From contig NZ_CP117849.1 of the NCBI RefSeq assembly GCF_026151165.2, forward strand, positions 1,240,001-1,304,000: DNA of 64,000 bases. The letters are read 5' to 3'. This document shows, piece after piece, positions 31,945 through 40,728 of the stretch. The DNA comes from Cryobacterium sp. SO2. GTDB taxonomy: Bacteria > Actinomycetota > Actinomycetes > Actinomycetales > Microbacteriaceae. The position numbers and the translations under genes are program-made. Below the pieces are notes generated by a model that saw only the letters and a list, made by a program, of their open reading frames with translations, searched no databases and was not told where the DNA came from. The number at the start of each line of letters is the position of its first letter. Within the stretch, counting starts at the first letter, position 1.

Positions 31945-33576
31945 ATGACTTCGGACACCGGCACCCGCGCCCTCGATCCGCTCGAGGTCAGGGTGTCCGG
32001 CGGGCTCGTGCGCGGCGTCCGTGAGCGCGGCATCCGCGCCTGGCGTGGCATCCCGTATGCGGCAGCGCCGGTGGGCCCGCTGCGGTTCCGCGCCCCCGTG
32101 CCGCCGGAACCCTGGCGGGGCGTGCGCGATGCCGCCGGGTTCGGCCCGGTGGCCACGCAGAGCCACAAGGGCCAGTTCATCGGTGCGCACCCGCGCATCC
32201 CGCAAAGCGAGGACTGCCTCAATCTCAACGTGATCGCGCCCGACCGGCCGAGCGACGACGGGGCGCTCTGCCCGGTGATGGTGTTCGTGCACGGCGGCGC
32301 ATACAGTGTGGGCTCGTCCAGGGAGAACCCCCGCCAGGGCGAGGGCCTCGTGCGTCGCGGCGGCATCATCTATGTGGGGCTCAACTACCGGTTGGGTGCG
32401 CTCGGCTACCTCGACTTCAGCCGCTACTCCACGCCGGAGCGTCCATTCGAGAGCAACCTGGGCCTGCGCGACCAGGTTGCGGCGCTGGCCTGGGTGCGCG
32501 CCAACATCCGTGCCTTCGGCGGCGACCCGGATGCGGTGACCCTGTTCGGCGAATCGGCCGGCGGCAATGCCGTGACGACGCTGATGACCGTACCGGCGGC
32601 CGGTGGGCTGTTCCAGCGGGCCATCGCCCAGAGCTCCCCGCCGAACGCCGTCTACCCGCCGGCGCTCACAGCCGAGTGGGCGGCGACGTTTGTGGGTATC
32701 CTCGCCGAACAGACCCTCGGCGCCCCGGAAACCGGGGCGGCGCCCGTGCATCCCGCCGCGCAGCTGGCAAACCACCCGGTCGAGCCGCCGGTGAGCTCTG
32801 GCCTCACCGACGCCGAGGCCGTGCGGCTGTTGCTCGACGCCGACCCAGCCCGCCTCGCCGGTGCCACCACCACCCTCACTGTGCGCTCGCCCGACCAGTA
32901 CCCCGGCACGATCCCGCTCTGTCCCGTGATCGACGGCGATTTCTTGCCCGAACGGCCCCTCGACGCGTTCCGGGACGGCCGGGCCGCCCGCATCCCGCTG
33001 ATCATCGGCACCAACGAGCGGGAGGGCTCCCTGTTCAGCGGGCGCATCGACATCCTCGCGTCGACGCCGCCGCGCATGCGGGCGGTCTTCGCGAACACCA
33101 AGAAGAAGGCCAGGAAGGCGCTCAAGGCCCAGTACCCCGGTATCCCCGCGCCGCGGGCCGCGCTCGACTTCGGCGGCGATTACTCGTTCTGGTACCCCAG
33201 CGTCAAGGTGGGGGAGCGGCACTCCCGGTACGCTCCCGTGCACTTCTACCGGTTCGACGCCGCGCCCCGATTGCTGCGACGGATGGGCCTGGACGCCACC
33301 CACGGGCTGGAGCTGTTCCCGCTCTTCGACAGGCTCGACGGCTGGTTCGGGCGCGGCATGACCGTGCTGGGCGGCCGACGGGCCTTCAAGGCCATCGGTG
33401 CGCGCATGCAGGGCTGGTGGCTGGCCTTCGCCGCCACGGGCACTCCAGGGGACGGCTGGCCGGAGTACACCGAGACCGAGCGTTTGACGCTCATCATCGA
33501 CACCAGGGACCGGGTGGAGTCTGATCCGCACGCCGAACGCCGGGTCGCGTGGGGCAAGTTCGTGCCGCACGTTTGA
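31945..33576 (+). CDS. Type-B carboxylesterase
   Basis: 543 aa, no signal peptide, so probably cytoplasmic. An alpha/beta-hydrolase of the para-nitrobenzyl esterase type: SEDCLNLNV (type-B signature), VFVHGGAYSVGS (oxyanion hole), TLFGESAGGNAV (nucleophile Ser), GTNEREGSLF (acid Glu) and ATHGLELFPLF (His). The triad is complete. Natural substrate unknown. It is monocistronic with its own leaderless promoter, followed closely by an AzgA-type permease. Confidence 0.9.
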   Translation: MTSDTGTRALDPLEVRVSGGLVRGVRERGIRAWRGIPYAAAPVGPLRFRAPVPPEPWRGVRDAAGFGPVATQSHKGQFIGAHPRIPQSEDCLNLNVIAPDRPSDDGALCPVMVFVHGGAYSVGSSRENPRQGEGLVRRGGIIYVGLNYRLGALGYLDFSRYSTPERPFESNLGLRDQVAALAWVRANIRAFGGDPDAVTLFGESAGGNAVTTLMTVPAAGGLFQRAIAQSSPPNAVYPPALTAEWAATFVGILAEQTLGAPETGAAPVHPAAQLANHPVEPPVSSGLTDAEAVRLLLDADPARLAGATTTLTVRSPDQYPGTIPLCPVIDGDFLPERPLDAFRDGRAARIPLIIGTNEREGSLFSGRIDILASTPPRMRAVFANTKKKARKALKAQYPGIPAPRAALDFGGDYSFWYPSVKVGERHSRYAPVHFYRFDAAPRLLRRMGLDATHGLELFPLFDRLDGWFGRGMTVLGGRRAFKAIGARMQGWWLAFAATGTPGDGWPEYTETERLTLIIDTRDRVESDPHAERRVAWGKFVPHV

Positions 33577-33618
33577 CCACGCGGGTTGGGCCGATTTCCA
33601 CGACCGCGCGCCGCGTCG

Positions 33619-33631
33619 TAGACTGAGGCGT
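33619..33631 (+). promoter_or_regulatory. Putative promoter -10 box of the AzgA-type permease
   Basis: TAGACT at 33619-33624, then 7 nt, then TTG at 33632. It supports a leaderless TTG start but is less regular than the ATG/GTG cases. Confidence 0.4.
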
Positions 33632-35203
33632 TTGGCGCGCCGGCCGAACGTCGACTTGGAGAGCATCATTTCCGTATCAGAGCACGAGTCCACCGCCGCT
33701 GCAGCACCCGCCACGACAGGCGCCACGACGGGGACGGCGCCTGCCTCGCCGTCGGAGCCGACAGGTCGCGGCACGAGGTCGGTGCTCGACCGCTACTTCG
33801 AGATCACCCGCCGCGGTTCCACCTGGGGCCGAGAGGTGCGCGGAGGCCTGGTGACTTTCGTCACGATGGCCTACATCGTCATCCTCAACCCGCTCATCCT
33901 CGGTGGCTTCAGCGCCGACCAGGCCGCCGTCGACGTGGCCGGCAACTGGCTGCCCAACGGCCAGGTCGCCGCGGTCACCGCGCTCACCGCCGGCGTCATG
34001 ACGATCCTCTTCGGTGTCATCGCCCGCCTGCCGTTCGGCTTCGCCGCCGGGCTCGGCATCAACTCCTTCCTCGCCGTGAGCGTTGTGGGGCAGGTCACCT
34101 GGCCCGAGGCCATGGGCCTGGTCGTCATCAACGGCCTCATCATCGTGCTTCTGGCCTCCACCGGCCTGCGCGAGATGATCTTCACCGCCGTGCCGCGTCA
34201 GCTCAAGATCGCCATCACCGTGGGCATCGGCCTGTTCATCGCGTTCATCGGTCTGGTCGACTCCGGTTTCGTGCGCGCCAGCGGCGTCGCCTCGCCGCCC
34301 GTGCAGCTCGGCGAGTCCGGCTCCGTCGCCAGCCTGCCCACCGCCGTCTTCGTGATCGGCCTGCTGCTCATCGGCGTGCTCGTGGCCCGCAAGGTCAAGG
34401 GCGCCCTGCTCATCGGCATCGTCGGCACCACGGTGCTCGCCGTCATCCTCGAGGCGATCTTCAAGGTCGGCCCGTCGCTGGGCACCAACCCGGCCGGCTG
34501 GAACCTCAACGCCCCCGTGCTGCCCACGAGCTTCGTCGCACTGCCCGACCTCTCCCTCGTCGGGCAGGTGAGCTTCGGCGCGTTCGAACGCATCGGCGTG
34601 CTCGCGGCCGTGATGCTCGTCTTCACGCTCGTGTTCACGAACTTCTTCGACGCCATGGGCACCATGACCGGCCTCTCCAACGAGGCCGGCGTCTCCGACA
34701 AGAACGGCAACTTCCCCCGCCTCAAGTCCGCGCTGATCGTCGAGGGTGTCGGCGCCGTCGTCGGTGGCGCCACCTCCTCGTCGTCGAACACCGTGTTCAT
34801 CGAGTCCGGCGCCGGTATCGGCGAGGGCGCCCGCACCGGCTTCGCCAACGTCGTCACGGGTCTGCTGTTCCTCGCGGCGATGTTCTTCACGCCGCTCACC
34901 CAGATCGTGCCGCTCGAGGTGGCCGCCGCCGCCCTCGTGATCGTGGGCGCCATGATGGTGTCGCAGATCCGGTTCATCGACTTCAGCGACTTCTCCATCG
35001 TGCTGCCGGTGTTCCTCACCATCATCGTGATGCCGCTGAGCTACTCCATCGCCAACGGCATCGGCGCCGGCTTCATCAGCTGGGTCATCGTGCGCTCGCT
35101 CTCCGGCAAGGCCCGCGAGATCAGCCCGCTGCTCTGGATCGTCGCGGCCGGCTTCCTGGTCTTCTTCGTGCGCGGCCCCATCGAGGTCTTGTTCGGCGTC
35201 TAA
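33632..35203 (+). CDS. Guanine/hypoxanthine permease, AzgA type
   Basis: 523 aa from TTG 33632. Purine-proton symporter of the AzgA-like NCS2 branch: VTFVTMAYIVILNPLILGG, FGFAAGLGINSFLA, FTNFFDAMGTMTGLSNEAG, GATSSSSNTVFIESGAGIGE and ARTGFANVVTGLLF are all family signatures. About 12-14 membrane segments. The first 45 residues are Ala/Thr/Ser-rich and of low complexity. No ATG or GTG exists before the conserved region, so TTG is the best start; ATC/ATT codons after GGAGAG at 33658 are possible alternatives. Confidence 0.85.
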   Translation: MARRPNVDLESIISVSEHESTAAAAPATTGATTGTAPASPSEPTGRGTRSVLDRYFEITRRGSTWGREVRGGLVTFVTMAYIVILNPLILGGFSADQAAVDVAGNWLPNGQVAAVTALTAGVMTILFGVIARLPFGFAAGLGINSFLAVSVVGQVTWPEAMGLVVINGLIIVLLASTGLREMIFTAVPRQLKIAITVGIGLFIAFIGLVDSGFVRASGVASPPVQLGESGSVASLPTAVFVIGLLLIGVLVARKVKGALLIGIVGTTVLAVILEAIFKVGPSLGTNPAGWNLNAPVLPTSFVALPDLSLVGQVSFGAFERIGVLAAVMLVFTLVFTNFFDAMGTMTGLSNEAGVSDKNGNFPRLKSALIVEGVGAVVGGATSSSSNTVFIESGAGIGEGARTGFANVVTGLLFLAAMFFTPLTQIVPLEVAAAALVIVGAMMVSQIRFIDFSDFSIVLPVFLTIIVMPLSYSIANGIGAGFISWVIVRSLSGKAREISPLLWIVAAGFLVFFVRGPIEVLFGV

Positions 35204-35234
35204 CCGGATGCGCGCGGCCGACCGCCCGGGTGCT

Positions 35235-36038
35235 CTACTCCAGGAAACCGCGCAAGAGTAGCGCGGTACCGGCGAGGTGCTCGGCCATGGCCTGCGCCGC
35301 CGCATCCGGGTTGCCGGTGAGGATCGCCATCACGATCTGTTCGTGCTGATGGTTGGAGTGCGCGATGTTGGGGCCGAGCGAGGGGATGCCGTCGAGCAGT
35401 TCGTTGGCCCGCATGCGCACCTCGGCGAGCAGCGGCACGAGCGAGCTCGAGCCGGCGAGCTCGCCGATGGTGAGGTGCAGCCGAGAATCGAGCCGGCGGT
35501 AGTCCTCGTCGGTGGCGGCGATGGAGTCGCCCAGGCTGGTCCACAGGGCGTCCCGGTCGGCCGGGGAGAGCGGTCGGGCAGCGGCCTGCCTGGCGGCGCC
35601 CACCTCGAGTACCTCGCGCAGGATCAGGGCGTCGTCGATCTCCGCCGGAGTGAACCGCCGCTGGGCCAGCGGTTCGCCGCCGGGGCCCGGCGCCGGGGTC
35701 GGTAACTCGTCGACCACGAAGGTGCCGCCGTAGCGGCCGCGGCGGGACACCAGGTAGCCCGCCTCGCCCAGCGACGCGAGGGCGTCGCGCAGGGTGTCCC
35801 GGCTCACGGCGAGCATGCCGGCGAGATCACGTTCGGCGGGCAGCCGCTCGCCCGGAGCGATCAGGCCCAGCCGCACGGTCTGCAGCAGACGCTGCACGGT
35901 CTCCTCGAACGCGTTGCCGCCGTGCACGGGTCGAAGCAGCAGCTCAGACCGGATGCCGCCGACCGGTTCGGTGCCCGTCGGGTCGGTGCCCGCGGATTCG
36001 GTGCCGGCCGGTTCGGTGTCGTTTCCCTGCTGGATCAT
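35235..36038 (-). CDS. GntR-family regulator, FadR/FCD type, of the amine pathway
   Basis: 267 aa. A winged helix (GERLPAERDLAGMLAVSRDT, then LASLGEAGYLVSRRGRYGG) is followed by an FCD ligand domain with metal-binding His residues (RLHLTIGEL and SNHQHEQIV). The N-terminal 30 residues repeat Glu/Pro/Gly/Thr in units encoded by imperfect 15-bp DNA repeats. It is the last gene after SDR, aldehyde dehydrogenase, C26 hydrolase and glutamine-synthetase-like genes, and is the obvious candidate to control them and the divergent permease. Confidence 0.85.
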   Translation of the reverse strand: MIQQGNDTEPAGTESAGTDPTGTEPVGGIRSELLLRPVHGGNAFEETVQRLLQTVRLGLIAPGERLPAERDLAGMLAVSRDTLRDALASLGEAGYLVSRRGRYGGTFVVDELPTPAPGPGGEPLAQRRFTPAEIDDALILREVLEVGAARQAAARPLSPADRDALWTSLGDSIAATDEDYRRLDSRLHLTIGELAGSSSLVPLLAEVRMRANELLDGIPSLGPNIAHSNHQHEQIVMAILTGNPDAAAQAMAEHLAGTALLLRGFLE

Positions 36039-36101
36039 GGTCTACCTATTCTGCCCGTCGGGTCACTCCGCCCGGTCCTGCCCGCCGGCCTCTCCGCGCA
36101 C

Positions 36102-36890
36102 CTACTCCGGCGTCACGTACGCCGAGCTGATGCCGCCGTCGACGAGGAAGGTGGAGCCGGTGATGAAGGAGGCATCGTCGCTGGCCAGGAAGGCGACGGC
36201 CGCGGCGAGTTCTTCGGGTTCGGCGAACCGGCCCACCGGGATGTGGATAAGGCGGCGGGCGGCCCTGGCCTGGTCCTTGGCGAAGAGCTCCTGCAGCAGG
36301 GGGGTGTTCACCGGGCCGGGGCAGAGCGCGTTGACCCTGATGCCCTGCCGGGCGAATTGCACGCCCAGCTCGCGGCTCATCGCGAGCACGCCGCCCTTCG
36401 ACGCCGTGTAGGAGATCTGGCTGGTGGCCGAGCCGAGCACCGCCACGAACGACGCGGTGTTGATGATCGACCCGCTGCCCTGGGCCACCATGTGCCGCAG
36501 CGCGGCCCGGCAGCACAGGTACACCGACTTGAGGTTCACATCCTGCACCTTGTTCCAGGCGGGCAGCTCGGTGGTCTCGATGGAGTCGTCGTCGGGTGGG
36601 GAGATGCCGGCGTTGTTGAAGGCGATGTCCACGGAGCCGTAGGTGGCGGCCGCGGTGTCGAAGAGGGTGTTCACCTGGTCTTCGTCGGTCACGTCGACCT
36701 GCACGAAGAGGCCCCCCACCAGCTCGGCCGCGGCCGTTCCGGTGGTTTCGTCGACGTCGCCGATCACGACGGTGGCGCCCTCGGCGGCGAACCGTTTCGC
36801 GGTGGCCAGTCCGATCCCGCTCGCGCCGCCGGTGATCACGGCGACCTTGCCGGCCAGGCGCTGGGTGAGGTTGATCGGGGTGATGCTCAT
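36102..36890 (-). CDS. Short-chain dehydrogenase/reductase of the amine pathway
   Basis: 262 aa, AAGGAG 5 nt before ATG. Classical SDR: TGGASGIGLATAKRF, NNAG (FNNAGIS), Ser of SFVAVLG, YTASK catalytic pair and CPGPVNTP. The C-terminal ITGSTFLVDGG is typical. By position it would oxidise an alcohol intermediate such as the hydroxyl of a gamma-glutamylated ethanolamine, before the aldehyde dehydrogenase; this is inference. It lies in a run of same-strand genes from 40505 down to 35235. Confidence 0.82.
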   Translation of the reverse strand: MSITPINLTQRLAGKVAVITGGASGIGLATAKRFAAEGATVVIGDVDETTGTAAAELVGGLFVQVDVTDEDQVNTLFDTAAATYGSVDIAFNNAGISPPDDDSIETTELPAWNKVQDVNLKSVYLCCRAALRHMVAQGSGSIINTASFVAVLGSATSQISYTASKGGVLAMSRELGVQFARQGIRVNALCPGPVNTPLLQELFAKDQARAARRLIHIPVGRFAEPEELAAAVAFLASDDASFITGSTFLVDGGISSAYVTPE

Positions 36891-36926
36891 GACTACTCCT
36901 TGGGGCGGGGGCGGGGTCTCGGTGGG

Positions 36927-38294
36927 TCAGAGGCCGTCGACGGCGATGAAGACGTTCTTGGTCTCGGTGAAGTTCAATGGGGCGTCGGGGCCGAGCTCGC
37001 GGCCCAGGCCGGACTGCTTGAACCCACCGAACGGGGTCGTGTAGCGCACCGAGGAGTGCGAGTTGACCGACAGATTGCCGGACTCCACTCCGCGGGCCAC
37101 CCGTACCGCCCGGCCCAGGTCCCTGGTCCAGATGGACCCGGAGAGCCCGTATCGGGAATCGTTGGCCAGCTGCACGGCATCCGCCTCGTCGTCGAAGGGC
37201 AGCACCGTGACGACGGGGCCGAAGATCTCCTCGGTCACGCTGCGGTCGGTGCGGCTGGCCGGGGTGAGCACAGTGGGCGGCACCCAATAGCCCGGGCCGT
37301 CGGGGGCGCTGCCGCGGAAGGCGACGGGCGCGTCATCCGGCAGGAACTCCGACACCCTGGCCAGGTGAGCGGCCGAGACGAGCGGGCCCATCTCGGTGGC
37401 CTCATCGGTCGGGTCGCCCACGACCACGCCGGCCACGGCCGGTTCGAGCAGTTCCATGAACCTGTCGTAGACGGTGCGCTCCACCAGGATGCGGCTGCGC
37501 GCGCAGCAGTCCTGGCCGGCGTTCTCGAAGACCCCGTACGGCGCCGTGGCGGCGGCCTTCTCCAGGTCGGAGTCGGCGAAGACGATGTTGGCGCTCTTGC
37601 CGCCGAGCTCGAGGGTGACCCGTTTCACCTGCGCGGCGCAGCCGGCCATGATCCGGGTGCCCACGGCGGTGGACCCGGTGAAGACCACCTTGCGCACGTC
37701 CGGGTGGGTCACGAAACGTTCGCCCACCACGGAGCCCCGGCCGGGCAGCACCTGGAACAGGCCCTCGGGCAGGCCGGCGGCCAGCGCGAGTTCGCCCAGA
37801 CGGATGCTGGAGAGCGGCGTCCATTCCGCCGGTTTCAGGAGCACAGCATTGCCTGCGGCAAGGGCCGGTGCGAATCCCCAGGCCGCGATGGTCATCGGGA
37901 AGTTCCACGGGGTGATCACGCCGACAACGCCGAGCGGTTCCTGGAAGGTGACGTCGATGCCGCCGGCGACCGGGATCTGCCGGCCGAACAGCCGTTCGGG
38001 GGCGGCCGAGTAGTACTGCAGCACGTCGCGCACATGGCCGGCCTCCCATCGGGCCTGGCTGATCGGATGCCCCGAGTTGGCCACCTCGATGCCGGCGAGG
38101 TTCTCCCGGTCACCGTCGACGGCCTCGGCGAAGCGGCGCAGCATGGCGGCCTTGTCGGCGGGGGCCACCCTGGCCCAGAGCTTCTGCGCGGCCACGGCAC
38201 GCGCCACGGCGTCGTCGGTGGCGGTGAGGTCGAGGTGCGCCACGGTGGCCACCGCGGTCTCGGTGGCCGGGTTGATCACGGTGTAACTGGTCAC
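36927..38294 (-). CDS. Aldehyde dehydrogenase (gamma-glutamyl-aminoaldehyde type)
   Basis: 455 aa from GTG 38294, which overlaps the hydrolase stop (GTGA) and has AGGGAG 9 nt upstream. NAD-dependent ALDH: ITPWNFPMTIAAWGFAPALA, KPAEWTPLS, FTGSTAVG, ELGGKSANIV (general base Glu) and GQDCCARSRIL (catalytic Cys). Similarity to PuuC-like enzymes plus context suggests oxidation of a gamma-glutamylated aminoaldehyde. A much longer reading on this strand runs back through the hydrolase in another frame and is rejected. Confidence 0.88.
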   Translation of the reverse strand: MTSYTVINPATETAVATVAHLDLTATDDAVARAVAAQKLWARVAPADKAAMLRRFAEAVDGDRENLAGIEVANSGHPISQARWEAGHVRDVLQYYSAAPERLFGRQIPVAGGIDVTFQEPLGVVGVITPWNFPMTIAAWGFAPALAAGNAVLLKPAEWTPLSSIRLGELALAAGLPEGLFQVLPGRGSVVGERFVTHPDVRKVVFTGSTAVGTRIMAGCAAQVKRVTLELGGKSANIVFADSDLEKAAATAPYGVFENAGQDCCARSRILVERTVYDRFMELLEPAVAGVVVGDPTDEATEMGPLVSAAHLARVSEFLPDDAPVAFRGSAPDGPGYWVPPTVLTPASRTDRSVTEEIFGPVVTVLPFDDEADAVQLANDSRYGLSGSIWTRDLGRAVRVARGVESGNLSVNSHSSVRYTTPFGGFKQSGLGRELGPDAPLNFTETKNVFIAVDGL

Positions 38295-39118
38295 GGCTGG
38301 ATGCTCCCTTCCGGGGCGCTGGGGGTGGCGGTGACGGGGTTGGCGGTGCTGGCGGAAGCGGTGCGGCGTCCGTCGGCCGCGGCGACGAGCCCGCTGAAGA
38401 GCCGCAGGTCGCCCTGAGCCTCCTCCGGGTGCCACTGCACGGCCACCGCGAAGGTGGCGGTCGACAGTTCGACGGCCTGCACGATGCCGGGGTCGGAGGT
38501 GCCGGTGACCGAGAGGCCGTCGGCCAGCCGGTCGATGGCCTGATGGTGGTAGACGGGCACGGTGAGCGCGGCATCGCCGACCAGCCCGCTGAGCAGCGAC
38601 CCCGGTTGCACGGCGACGTCCACCGTGTTGAAGATGCCGTGGCCGGCCTGGTACCTGGTGTCGCCGACCAGGTCGGGCAGGTGCTGGTGGAGCGTGCCGC
38701 CGAGGGTCACATTGAGCACCTGGGCGCCGCGGCAGATACCGAGGAAGGGCAGGTCGCGCTCGAGGGCGCCGCGCAGCAGCGCGTCTTCCCAGGCGTCCCG
38801 GTCCGGGCGGGGTTCGTCGGTGAGTGGATGCGCATGCTGCCCGTATCTGGCCGGCTCGATGTCTTTGCCGCCCGTGATCACCAGGCCGTCCAGCGCGTCG
38901 AGAACGCGCGCGACGATGCCCGCGGTGACCGGCTGCGGCGGCAGCAGCACGGCGATGCCGCCGGCCCGGGTGATGGCGTCGAAGTAGACCTTCGGCAGGA
39001 ATGCCGCCGGCACGTTCCACACCCCGGTGCTGGCCTGTTCCAGGTAGGTGGTGAGGCCGATCAGCGGGGGAGTGCCCGATGCGCCCGCCGGCGGGTCGAG
39101 GAGATCAGAGGCGTTCAA
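38291..39118 (-). CDS. Class I glutamine amidotransferase-like hydrolase (peptidase C26, PuuD-like)
   Basis: 275 aa from TTG 39118, preceded by GGAGAGGG at 9-10 nt and overlapping the ligase gene by 14 bp. It would cleave the gamma-glutamyl bond at the end of the pathway to return glutamate. Triad: LGICRGAQVLN (Cys), VQWHPEE (His, Glu). VITGGKDIEPARYG is also typical of the family. No ATG/GTG gives a sensible N-terminus before GTPPLIGLTTYL, so the TTG with its ribosome binding site is chosen. Confidence 0.85.
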   Translation of the reverse strand: MNASDLLDPPAGASGTPPLIGLTTYLEQASTGVWNVPAAFLPKVYFDAITRAGGIAVLLPPQPVTAGIVARVLDALDGLVITGGKDIEPARYGQHAHPLTDEPRPDRDAWEDALLRGALERDLPFLGICRGAQVLNVTLGGTLHQHLPDLVGDTRYQAGHGIFNTVDVAVQPGSLLSGLVGDAALTVPVYHHQAIDRLADGLSVTGTSDPGIVQAVELSTATFAVAVQWHPEEAQGDLRLFSGLVAAADGRRTASASTANPVTATPSAPEGSIQP

Positions 39119-40505
39119 AGCCGCGCACCCTCTCCCAGTCGGTGACCACGGCGTCGTACGCGGCCAGTTCGATGCGGGCGTTGTTGAGGTAGTGGTCCAC
39201 GACCTCGTCGCCGAAGGCCGCCCGGGCCACGGGTGACTCGGCGAAGAGCGCCGCGGCCTCGCGGAGCGTGGCCGGCACCCGCGGGGCGTCGCTGGCGTAG
39301 GCGTTGCCGACGAAGACGTCGTCGAGCTCAAGCTTGTTCTCGATGCCATAGAGGCCGGCGGCGATGAGTGCGCTCACGGCCAGGTACTGGTTGACGTCGC
39401 CGCCCGGCACCCGGTTCTCCACCCGCATGCCGTGCCCGCGGCCCACGACCCGCAGCGCGCAGGTGCGGTTGTCCAGCCCCCAGGCGATCGCGGTGGGCGC
39501 GAAGCTGCCGGCCACATAGCGTTTGTACGAGTTGATGTTGGGGGCAGAGAACAGGGTGAGCTCGCGCATCACGGCGAGCTGGCCGGCCAGGAACTGCCGG
39601 AAAAGGGTGGACATGCCGTGTTCGGCATCCGCGTCGGCGAAGACCGCCGACCCGTCGGTGCCGCGCAGGCTGATGTGGATGTGGCAGCTGTTGCCCTCAC
39701 GCTCGTTGAACTTGGCCATGAAGGTCAGGCTCTTGCCGTGCGCGTCCGCGATCTCCTTGGCGCCGTTCTTGTAGATCGAGTGGTTGTCGCAGGTGACCAG
39801 CGCAGGCGCGTAGCGGAACGCGATCTCCTGCTGGCCGAGGTTGCACTCGCCCTTGACGCCCTCGCAGTACATGCCGGCGCCGTCCATGGCCAGGCGGATG
39901 TCGCGCAGCAGTGGCTCCATCCGGGTGGAGGCGAGCAGGGCGTAGTCGATGTTGTAGTCGGTGGCCGGGGTGAGCTCGCGGTAGCCTTTCTTCCAGGCCT
40001 CCCGGTAGCCGTCGTCGAAGACCATGAACTCCAGCTCGGTGCCCACGAAGGCCTCCAGGCCCAGGGCGGCGAGCCGGTCCAGCTGCTTCTGCAGAATCTG
40101 TCGCGGTGACTCGACCACCGGGGCCTCGTCGAGCCAGTGCAGATCGGCGGTCACCAGGGCGGTGCCCGGCAGCCACGGGGCCACCCGCAGAGTGCTGAGG
40201 TCGGGCATCATCACCATGTCGCCGTAGCCGCGTTCCCAACTCGACATGGCGTAGCCGTCGACGGTGTTCATGTCCACGTCCACCGCGAGCAGGTAGTTGC
40301 AGCATTCCGCGCCGTGTGACTGCACGTCCTCCACGAACAGGCGGGCGGAGACCCGCTTGCCCACCAGGCGGCCCTGCATGTCGGTGAACGCCACGATGAC
40401 GGTGTCGATGGTGCCGTCCGACACCATCCCGGCGAGCGCGCCCACCTCCAGGTAACCGCGATTGCGCGGCGGGATGCTCACGGCGGCGGGGCGGTTCTCG
40501 GTCAT
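39105..40505 (-). CDS. Glutamine-synthetase-like gamma-glutamyl-amine ligase (GlnA3/GlnA4/PuuA type)
   Basis: 466 aa from ATG 40505, AGGAG 6 nt upstream. GS fold: GTELEFMVFDDGYREAW, EGVKGECNLGQQEIAFRYA, HIHISLRG, NSYKRYVAG and GRGHGMRVENRVPGGDVNQY. The sequence FKEAW/REAW and the absence of the GlnA adenylylation loop pattern point to an amine ligase, not ammonia assimilation. Neighbours (C26 hydrolase, ALDH, SDR, ethanolamine-type permease) suggest ATP-dependent glutamylation of ethanolamine or a polyamine, as in the Streptomyces GlnA3/GlnA4 systems. Confidence 0.85.
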   Translation of the reverse strand: MTENRPAAVSIPPRNRGYLEVGALAGMVSDGTIDTVIVAFTDMQGRLVGKRVSARLFVEDVQSHGAECCNYLLAVDVDMNTVDGYAMSSWERGYGDMVMMPDLSTLRVAPWLPGTALVTADLHWLDEAPVVESPRQILQKQLDRLAALGLEAFVGTELEFMVFDDGYREAWKKGYRELTPATDYNIDYALLASTRMEPLLRDIRLAMDGAGMYCEGVKGECNLGQQEIAFRYAPALVTCDNHSIYKNGAKEIADAHGKSLTFMAKFNEREGNSCHIHISLRGTDGSAVFADADAEHGMSTLFRQFLAGQLAVMRELTLFSAPNINSYKRYVAGSFAPTAIAWGLDNRTCALRVVGRGHGMRVENRVPGGDVNQYLAVSALIAAGLYGIENKLELDDVFVGNAYASDAPRVPATLREAAALFAESPVARAAFGDEVVDHYLNNARIELAAYDAVVTDWERVRGFERL

Positions 40506-40614
40506 GGGATCTCCTCGTGGACGGTGCGCGGGGCGCGAAGTGCGAGAGCTGACAGGGAGCAAACGGAGCGATCCCGACCATTAGAACACAGCTCACCGAC
40601 GGAAAGGCGGGCGA

Positions 40615-40634
40615 GTGTTTACACAGTGTTTACA
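40615..40634. promoter_or_regulatory. Candidate operator between ligase and permease genes
   Basis: GTGTTTACA occurs at 40615-40623 and again at 40626-40634, so the repeats are spaced one helical turn (11 bp). The first copy extends to GTGTTTACAC, an inverted repeat (GTGT/ACAC). It lies in the 223-bp divergent region and could bind the GntR regulator. Confidence 0.45.
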
Positions 40635-40667
40635 TCCAAAGGTATGTGCAGCGCACCATTGGGTGCC

Positions 40668-40728
40668 TAGGCTCGGGCGACAACCGAACCCTGCAGTATG
40701 CGACCACCTACCCTCAAGGAGCCCACTG
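40668..40728 (+). promoter_or_regulatory. Permease promoter -10 and 5' leader
   Basis: TAGGCT at 40668-40673 predicts a start near 40680. AAGGAG at 40716-40721 lies 7 nt before the GTG at 40729. GCACC-ATT-GGGTGC forms a small inverted repeat just upstream. Confidence 0.45.

Noticed and set aside
38295..39020. N-terminal extension of the aldehyde dehydrogenase
   Set aside because: It reads the C26 hydrolase gene out of frame; GTG 38294 with a ribosome binding site fits the family.
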